A stretch of DNA of 64,000 nucleotides from Seiridium cupressi (taxonomy: Eukaryota; Ascomycota; Sordariomycetes; Amphisphaeriales; Sporocadaceae): contig JARVKI010000024.1 in NCBI GenBank assembly GCA_036674765.1, positions 1 to 64,000 of the forward strand, read 5' to 3'. How positions within the stretch are numbered: position 1 is the first letter of the stretch; the number at the start of each line of letters is the position of its first letter. Made by a program: the position numbers and the translations under genes. Below, piece after piece: positions 58,434 through 64,000 of the stretch. The notes beneath the pieces were generated by a model, which saw only the letters and a list, made by a program, of their open reading frames with translations, ran no database searches and was not told the DNA's origin.

Positions 58434-59307
58434 CTATACTCGAAGCTTTTTCAATATCCTTTCTCTAACGACCCTGCTGGCAGCCTTTCCGCCATGTTGC
58501 AATGCGACAGCTCCCACAATAGCATACAGCGCTCCCGACATGACAACCGAGATACCCGAAGCTCTGAGACTCTCCGTCTGTTCAGATGTTAGCATTCCAG
58601 TCCGATCATTCCCACGCGCCTGTTCCGAAAAGACTCACCTGACGGGGCTTCCACCGCACGACCTCACTAATCCCTGTCTCCACGGCCAATTTTTGCATAC
58701 TCTTCAGGTTGAAAATTGAGTTGGGCAATTGGAAAGTCAACCGGTCTGCCTTCTCCAACATCGCATTCTCAAATGGTTCTCTCCTTCCCTCGAATGGATC
58801 CTTGTCCATAGTCTGCTCCCCCAAGGGCCCTGCAGTCTCGCTCAGAATACTCTGCATGGCCTCCGTCAAAGCGATCTGTCGGCCCAGGTAGGCCAGACGG
58901 TCATTGAAACCACGGCGGCCCTGGTCGAAGGACTTGTGTGTCACGGCCAGCCATTTCAGCTCGTCGGGTAGCAGGCGCTCACCACCTTTGCCCAGAAGAT
59001 TGTTGAGAGCGTCATCGAGTTTTGCTGGGTCCTTATTTACGCTCCACACCGAGTTCTTCGGGTTCTTCGTGATGTGTTGCGAAAAAGGCGCTTTCATACG
59101 TTCCGGCGTGCGCGCCCATCGAGGGGCATCATCCTCTGGCGGCGGTGCTGCGGCAGCATACTCTTGTGATCGGGATGGCGAGGTCGAGAAGGAGGATGTC
59201 GAGACGAGAGGTCGTAACGAGGACGTGATGCCGGATTGAGAGGACCTGCAGCTCCGTAGAGATTGGCTGGCGAGCCGCCTGGCCGTACATGAGACGTTGA
59301 GAGACAT
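58434..59307 (-). CDS. mrpl15: Mitochondrial large-subunit ribosomal protein mL57 (MRPL15)
   Basis: Two exons (59307-58639, 58577-58434) give about 270 residues. The first ~48 are Arg/Ser-rich without acids (SCTARRLASQSLRSCRSSQS), a mitochondrial targeting sequence. The mature protein has the RNase III-like fold used structurally in this subunit: LLPDELKWLAVTHKSFDQGR, FNDRLAYLGRQIALTEAMQ and later SGALYAIVGAVALQHGG. The acidic catalytic positions of true RNase III are not kept, as expected of a ribosomal protein. Splicing joins RWKPRQ to TESLRASG in phase 0. It is part of the mitoribosome large subunit. The family assignment rests on the HKSFDQGRRGFNDRLAYLG-type block (19 residues) and the overall length. 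Confidence 0.88.
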
Positions 59308-59931
59308 TGTGACAACAACCCCCGAATTGCGGTCGTGATGCTGTTGTTATCCTCGGAGCTCGAAGCCAAACCCTGAGCTTTTGCGACAGGGAAATTTTTG
59401 GGGGGCTACCGAAGGAGATGCGCTGTCACGTGGTCCCGGGCCGCCGTGTGGAGATGGCCGGCCACTAACGAAATGCTAGCCCCTACCCCTGCAGCTCCCC
59501 CAACTGCGACGCACTCCCTACATGAGAGCGCGGCGCGATTACATTCGCTACACTCATGGATTGCACTACGTTTGGTTGCAGCATCGTAAAGAACCATCCG
59601 CGAGTACATTCCAGGCAGTGCCTGTCTGCCATTTGAGGTCTGACCTAGACCTATAATGCCTAAGCCTTGGCAATCCGGCCGCGCACTTCGACGAAACAAA
59701 GATTGATCTTGTCGCCCGTCAAAAGTTATTGGCCCTCAATCCAAAAAAATGACGCCCTGATCATATATAAGCTTGACTAGACATCAGGGTCACATGAAAT
59801 CCGTTGTCGGGGCCGATGATGCTTTGTTAGGCTAGAGTTCCACGGATATCTATGCAATCATATCTTTATTTAAAATTCGTTTATCTACCCCTAAAGCTAT
59901 AAAGCGCGCTTAGGATGAGTGAGCCCATAAC
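59308..59931. other. Intergenic region
   Basis: The upstream region of the mL57 gene and the 3' flank of the pseudogene. No feature is recognised. Confidence 0.5.
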
Positions 59932-61243
59932 CTAAAGAGCAGGTAGGACTGCTATAACTACTGGTGGGACAATACTTGGGAATAACATTGAGTCCTCAAT
60001 GTATGTGAAGGCCTCAGAATTCACAAATGAGTCTGAAACGTAAGTGCCATTACCATCAACGTATTCTACGCCGCCGTTGTATACCAACTCTAGTCCGTAC
60101 AGCGAGTAGGCTCGAATTACATAGTGAACGTTTCAGTTCGGCAGCTTGGAGGTAGAACTCTGCAGGCCGATCTGGTTGCCAACCGACATGTAGTCTTGTT
60201 GCCTATAGTCCGGTGGATATTTGTCTACTGATGAATAAAAGGAGCTTAGCCATTCTGAAGGTGAAGATCTGGCAAGCGCAGTGGCGGAAAGGAGGTGAGG
60301 CACACCGAGGGAAAGGCGTTCGGCGCATCGAAGACCACTCGTACCATGCGGTGTGCTTTCTGAGCGGCGAAAGTCCGTAAAAGTTGCTAAGCGGCCATCG
60401 ACGCTGGCTATTCTAATCTCCGACATAGACGTATATTGTACACCAATGGCAGCCATTGGGGTTGGTGCCCGTATCCCATTTCCATCGTACGCCAAATGGG
60501 CCCCGAAAAGCTCGGGAATGGTGTTCAGTAGTGGATGATTGATTGTGGGCGGGTTCTCAACCTCGTCAAGATACATCGAGCTTAAGTTCTGCCACAATGC
60601 AAATTCAAGCACTCGAGGCTTGCCCAACCCTGGGTACGATGTTAATTTGTTCCGAGATGATGGATTTGCATTGGAATATGTAGAGTTTTCCGCGTTAGAG
60701 GATCCATTGCGATTTTGCCGGTGGTTTAAAATGGTGAAGTCGGCCAACTGAGAAACGACCGAGCAGTCATAGCTGAATCGCGAACCCCATGAAGTGCCAT
60801 CGATACGATCAAGCGCTTGTGGGGCGAAGGGAAAATCCGACACTCCTGTATTGTTTGGAAGGGTACTCGGCAGGCTTGCCAAGTAAGACAACCCTGATCT
60901 GTCCAGGTCTGGATTGAAGTCGATGGCTCCCGAGTTAGGTAACCTAAAGACAACGGAGCACCAGTACTCCAGTCAAGGAATGCTCTCCGAGAGATGCTCG
61001 CCTTGAACCGCGAATTCCAGTTGTCGTTTTTAAATTATGTACAGTAAGCATGGGCTTCTTATTCCAGGTATAGTAACCATTTCCAAAGTTCATGGCCAGC
61101 CCTGACAATGGAAGTCCGATGAAGCCAAATATTGTGGTGATGGTAAGCATAACCAGAGTCCCAATGACATTCGAGCCGAATGTTCCTCGCCGTAACGAAG
61201 TCGATTTCTGACCACGCGCAGCCCACCGTCTGGCCTTGCCCAT
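59932..61243 (-). pseudogene. Broken gene for a membrane protein with a large ectodomain
   Basis: Starting at the ATG at 61243 (MGKARRWAARG), one frame gives a single membrane span (NVIGTLVMLTITTIFGFIGL) and LAMNFGNGYYTWNKKPMLTV. The reading frame slips by one base near 61025-61038 to NDNWNSRFKASISRRAFLDW. It slips again near 60931-60945 to NSGAIDFNPDLDRSGLSYLA, and continues through WGSRFSYDCSVVSQLADFTI to a TGA at 60135-60133. The same frame then stays open for 66 more codons (HYVIRAYSLYGLELVYNGG, then FPSIVPPVVIAVLPAL) to the TAG at 59934-59932. Two slips and one nonsense codon in an otherwise smooth protein mark a pseudogene. TGA could come from TGG. A type II or N-terminally anchored protein with N-glycosylated ectodomain is inferred; the family is not named. 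No introns are needed. Confidence 0.7.
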
Positions 61244-62227
61244 GTGCGATCTTTCAGTCGAATATTGTGAGTCTGATCTTGGGTTGCTGGCCGATGACTC
61301 AACTGAACACTTTCGAGTCCATACTGGGAGATGCCAAGGCTGAGAGCTGCGATCACAAACCAGAAATAGTAGATAGCGTTCCCCCCTGGTCGGCCAAAGA
61401 CGAGACCGTTGTTTGAATTTTGTGACGGAGATGTACAACAGCAGCTTCGGATTGAGCCGACAACTTGACCTGTCCGGCCTGTTTTGGAGAAGCTGACCGA
61501 TGCACTGGAGAATCCGTTGAGGCAACCAGGGTCACGTCCTCAGAACCTCGAAGTCCCTTTGAGAAGGAAAAGAAAATTGTAAAAGAAAATATCTTGAGCA
61601 TGGCTCAAGTTCAATATGTTGGCTAGACCATGCCGCACTGTCGATCAAATTTGAGAAGAACTTTGGGGATCTCCCAGCCAAGAAGCACGCCCTGTGTCAT
61701 ATCCTGCTACAGTTGTTGTAGATGTCAGCGGTCAAGGTTGTAACACGATGAAGACAGCAGTTTTATTATCAGTGACAAGCCAATTGGGGGCTAGATCGAC
61801 TCGGCTGGAGACGTAAGGAGTTTAAATATATCGCCGCGTAGCCAACCAAAGCATTTTAGACCCTAATGCAACCGTTACATGCGACACTACGCCCCCCAAA
61901 TGCCGGACGCATACTCGATTGCGATGGTTAGAGACGAACCATCGTCCTCACTGTTAAGCAGGTCGCAGGGGCCATGGTTGTGATTGGACTGTGGACCAGC
62001 ATGTGGGGCGGAATGGGACAATTAATTAGGGAAGCTTCGACCGCGACCGTGACCGCGACACGCTACATTAGCGAGCCCGGCCGCAGCAGCTGTTGAAGTG
62101 GCAGTGAGCCCAAGTGCACATTCACTACCAAATTCCACAGTCTTTCAGTTCCCCCTCTCCTAATGCCTTTAATCAATTGATTGTCTGTCGAGGAGTATGG
62201 CTTCCCTCAACATACAGAACTCTCACA
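61244..62227. other. Upstream region of rtt109
   Basis: Upstream minus-strand frames (for example 61601-61353) may be older 5' parts of the pseudogene but are not convincing. A short direct repeat of GACCGCGACC-type units lies at 62038-62062, some 170 bases before the rtt109 start. An upstream in-phase ATG at 62114 would add 38 residues of poor quality and is rejected. Confidence 0.45.
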
Positions 62228-63991
62228 ATGGCGGCCTATAGGCGTTCACCTGAGGCAGGCGCGAACGCTTTCGTCGAGGAGCTAGGCCGAGGCCTTCCCA
62301 AGGGCATCAAGTTCACAGCCCACCATCTATCGACACCACCCACGATCACAGAGCCATTATGCTACCCGCCAGCCTATCCTGCTGCCCAAACAAACAACTC
62401 GGATCCCCAGAGTGATACGAGAGCAAGGAAACCGCTCAAGACGTACTGCGAAAAGCACTTCCTCACTGTTTCGATCGATGCGCCCGAGTCCAAAGATCAA
62501 GTGCTAGCCCTGGCGCTAGAGATATACATATATACTACAGCTCATTCGAGCATCATATTTGTCTCCAAAGCAGACTCGACCGGGTATCTAGAGCTGTTGA
62601 AGCTGCCGAAAGGGACACCCTCACCAATCCGAGAGGTCACTACGACATTCATCTCTTACCTAGTCGCAAACCGCAGGCGCAGAGGCATACAGTTCGTGGT
62701 CAACCTCTTTGCACGATCCCAATCGCAATATCTCTTCCCCGGAAGCGTCAAGAACAGTGGAAAACACATTCTTGACGACAGGGGTTTGATCAAATGGTGG
62801 TGCCGGGTCCTGAACCCACTACTCCAAGATGGCGGTACGGACAAGAAGAAGTGGGACAAGATCCATGGGTACCTGATAATACCTGGTTTGGACGACTACG
62901 AGACCCGCGCATTTCTGCCGCGAACTGCTGCGGCTTCAAAGCAATGGACTCTTGGCCATCCGTTGGAGCGCATATCGCCCTACATATCTGATCCTGTTAC
63001 ATATGGAAGTAACGTCCCAGCCCGATGTATCATACCAACATATCCGGACGATCCTAAAGCTAGATTTGTGCAAGAGCTGGAGGAGTCGACGTCAGAGAGG
63101 GCGAAACTTTTTGGAGGCTGGAAAAGCCCTAAGACTTTGGATCAATTCTGGGAGATGATGTCTTTCCGACAAGAATGTTCCAGTGGAAGGTTGACCGGCT
63201 TCATATGGCTTGTATTTGATCCGCCTACGTCAACCCAGCGGTCCACCGCGGCATCAGGAACAGAGCGCAGTGAGGCGGCGTTTATCCAAAGTCCCCATGC
63301 GTCTTTTAGCGCTCCATCAGCAACACCACCGACGACTCGACCTCTCACTCCCGAATCTAGCCAGGGAAGGCTCGAGTCCATGGTAACTCCATCTTCAGCG
63401 CCGATCACGCCAATCAAGCCCAGAGCAAAGAAACCCAAGAGGAAAGCTCTCAAGGGACGTATTATTCCCCGCCAACCGAAGGTCAAGACGCAGCAACGTG
63501 CTCATTTCCCCAGGGAATCAGAAACTGCGTACTACTACTGGCCCGAGGAGGGAAGAGGCCAGGTGGTTCTAGACGAGTCTGGATATACTCGTGCAGTAGA
63601 GCTCTTGTTGCATCTAGAATTCGGCACTCTAGAGCAGGGGATTACGAGCTCTACCCGATGGACCACGGAGGTCAACTTTGGGAAATCTTGGAGCCTCGAA
63701 ATCATCGGACAATGTGAACCTCCGATTCGGCCTACTGTGAGCAGCACTGGCAAAGCTGTCAATGATCTCTCTAGCATGATCAAAAAGAAACGACCGGCCC
63801 CTGATGCGATTCCAGATCGCCCAGAGGTACCTACCGCGGAAGGAGCTGCGGTCAACACGCTTGGGGGTGGCCTAATCAGGAAGAAGGCCAAGACCACAAC
63901 TGATACGTCGGCGCCCCCGGCAATTTCGGAAGCACCAAAAATCAACACGTTGGGTACTGGATTGGTCAGGAAAAAGCCCAAAGCAGCTTGA
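62228..63991 (+). CDS. rtt109: Histone H3 Lys56 acetyltransferase Rtt109
   Basis: A single exon of 587 residues. Rtt109 is a fungal p300-like acetyltransferase that, with the chaperones Asf1 and Vps75, acetylates H3K56 on new histones during replication and repair. Family landmarks are present: TYCEKHFLTVSIDAPESKD, FVSKADSTGYLE with Asp116 at the catalytic position described for yeast, TTTFISYLVANRRRRGIQFV, and HGYLIIPGLDDYETRAFLP with Asp222/Asp223. The acetyl-CoA and substrate parts span about residues 10-380. The tail is disordered, with basic clusters (KPRAKKPKRKALKGR) and, at the extreme end, three copies of a short motif of the form V/I-N-x-L followed by basic KK pairs (residues ~512-585). 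The ATG at 62228 (CACAATGG) gives the best N-terminus. The stop is close to the window edge but the gene is complete. Confidence 0.95.
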   Translation: MAAYRRSPEAGANAFVEELGRGLPKGIKFTAHHLSTPPTITEPLCYPPAYPAAQTNNSDPQSDTRARKPLKTYCEKHFLTVSIDAPESKDQVLALALEIYIYTTAHSSIIFVSKADSTGYLELLKLPKGTPSPIREVTTTFISYLVANRRRRGIQFVVNLFARSQSQYLFPGSVKNSGKHILDDRGLIKWWCRVLNPLLQDGGTDKKKWDKIHGYLIIPGLDDYETRAFLPRTAAASKQWTLGHPLERISPYISDPVTYGSNVPARCIIPTYPDDPKARFVQELEESTSERAKLFGGWKSPKTLDQFWEMMSFRQECSSGRLTGFIWLVFDPPTSTQRSTAASGTERSEAAFIQSPHASFSAPSATPPTTRPLTPESSQGRLESMVTPSSAPITPIKPRAKKPKRKALKGRIIPRQPKVKTQQRAHFPRESETAYYYWPEEGRGQVVLDESGYTRAVELLLHLEFGTLEQGITSSTRWTTEVNFGKSWSLEIIGQCEPPIRPTVSSTGKAVNDLSSMIKKKRPAPDAIPDRPEVPTAEGAAVNTLGGGLIRKKAKTTTDTSAPPAISEAPKINTLGTGLVRKKPKAA

Positions 63992-64000
63992 TCTGAGGCT

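Noticed and set aside
62114..62227. Upstream in-phase ATG for rtt109
   Set aside because: The 38 extra residues look like translated leader, and the later ATG gives the family N-terminus.

Overview
The window is nuclear DNA of a filamentous ascomycete (Pezizomycotina). Its genes carry short GT-AG introns, often with a CTAAC-like branch site. It also holds the fungal-only H3K56 acetyltransferase Rtt109, fungal Hat2, a Pmp3 proteolipid, a secreted intradiol dioxygenase and an allantoate-permease-type transporter. Gene content and protein style fit Sordariomycetes best, but the species cannot be fixed from the sequence. One assembly gap of exactly 100 N lies at 18395-18494. There are no rRNA genes, no convincing tRNA, no CRISPR array and no intact transposon.

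Layout. 1-7 kb: SMP-30/regucalcin-like hydrolase, a Cys/His-rich small protein, cytochrome c oxidase subunit VI on the minus strand, and an ELO fatty-acid elongase. 8-15.5 kb is an accessory stretch: a ubiquitin-like-domain gene broken by one base, a decayed PQ-loop membrane protein gene, and a tandem pair of small secreted protein genes of which the first is frameshifted. 16-18 kb: a divergent adenylosuccinate lyase gene with an odd expanded intron, then a 12-base satellite running into the N gap. 20-31.4 kb: the divergent pair hat2 (minus) and xrn1 (plus), followed by a large F-box-like protein. 33.5-35.7 kb: an RNA-binding protein with RRM, two RanBP2 zinc fingers and a degenerate exonuclease-like N-terminus. 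39.1-39.6 kb: pmp3, with an in-frame open extension after its stop. 41.6-43.1 kb: a disordered basic protein. 47.4-48.5 kb: a secreted intradiol dioxygenase. 50.4-54.2 kb: a divergent pair of a 2-oxoglutarate/Fe(II) oxygenase and an MFS transporter. 55.3-59.3 kb: an unknown two-exon gene, a polytopic membrane protein with a dileucine-type tail, and mitochondrial ribosomal protein mL57. 59.9-61.2 kb: a pseudogene of a membrane protein with an ectodomain. 62.2-64 kb: rtt109.

How the genes relate. Two genes serve H3-H4 histone acetylation (hat2 and rtt109) and two serve RNA biology (xrn1 and the RRM/zinc-finger protein), but they are scattered and form no operon-like cluster. The oxygenase and MFS gene share a 760-base promoter region, which is the most cluster-like arrangement seen. 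A recurrent pattern is that long housekeeping genes are perfectly open while several accessory genes carry single-base breaks. This argues for genuine pseudogenes rather than a generally poor assembly.
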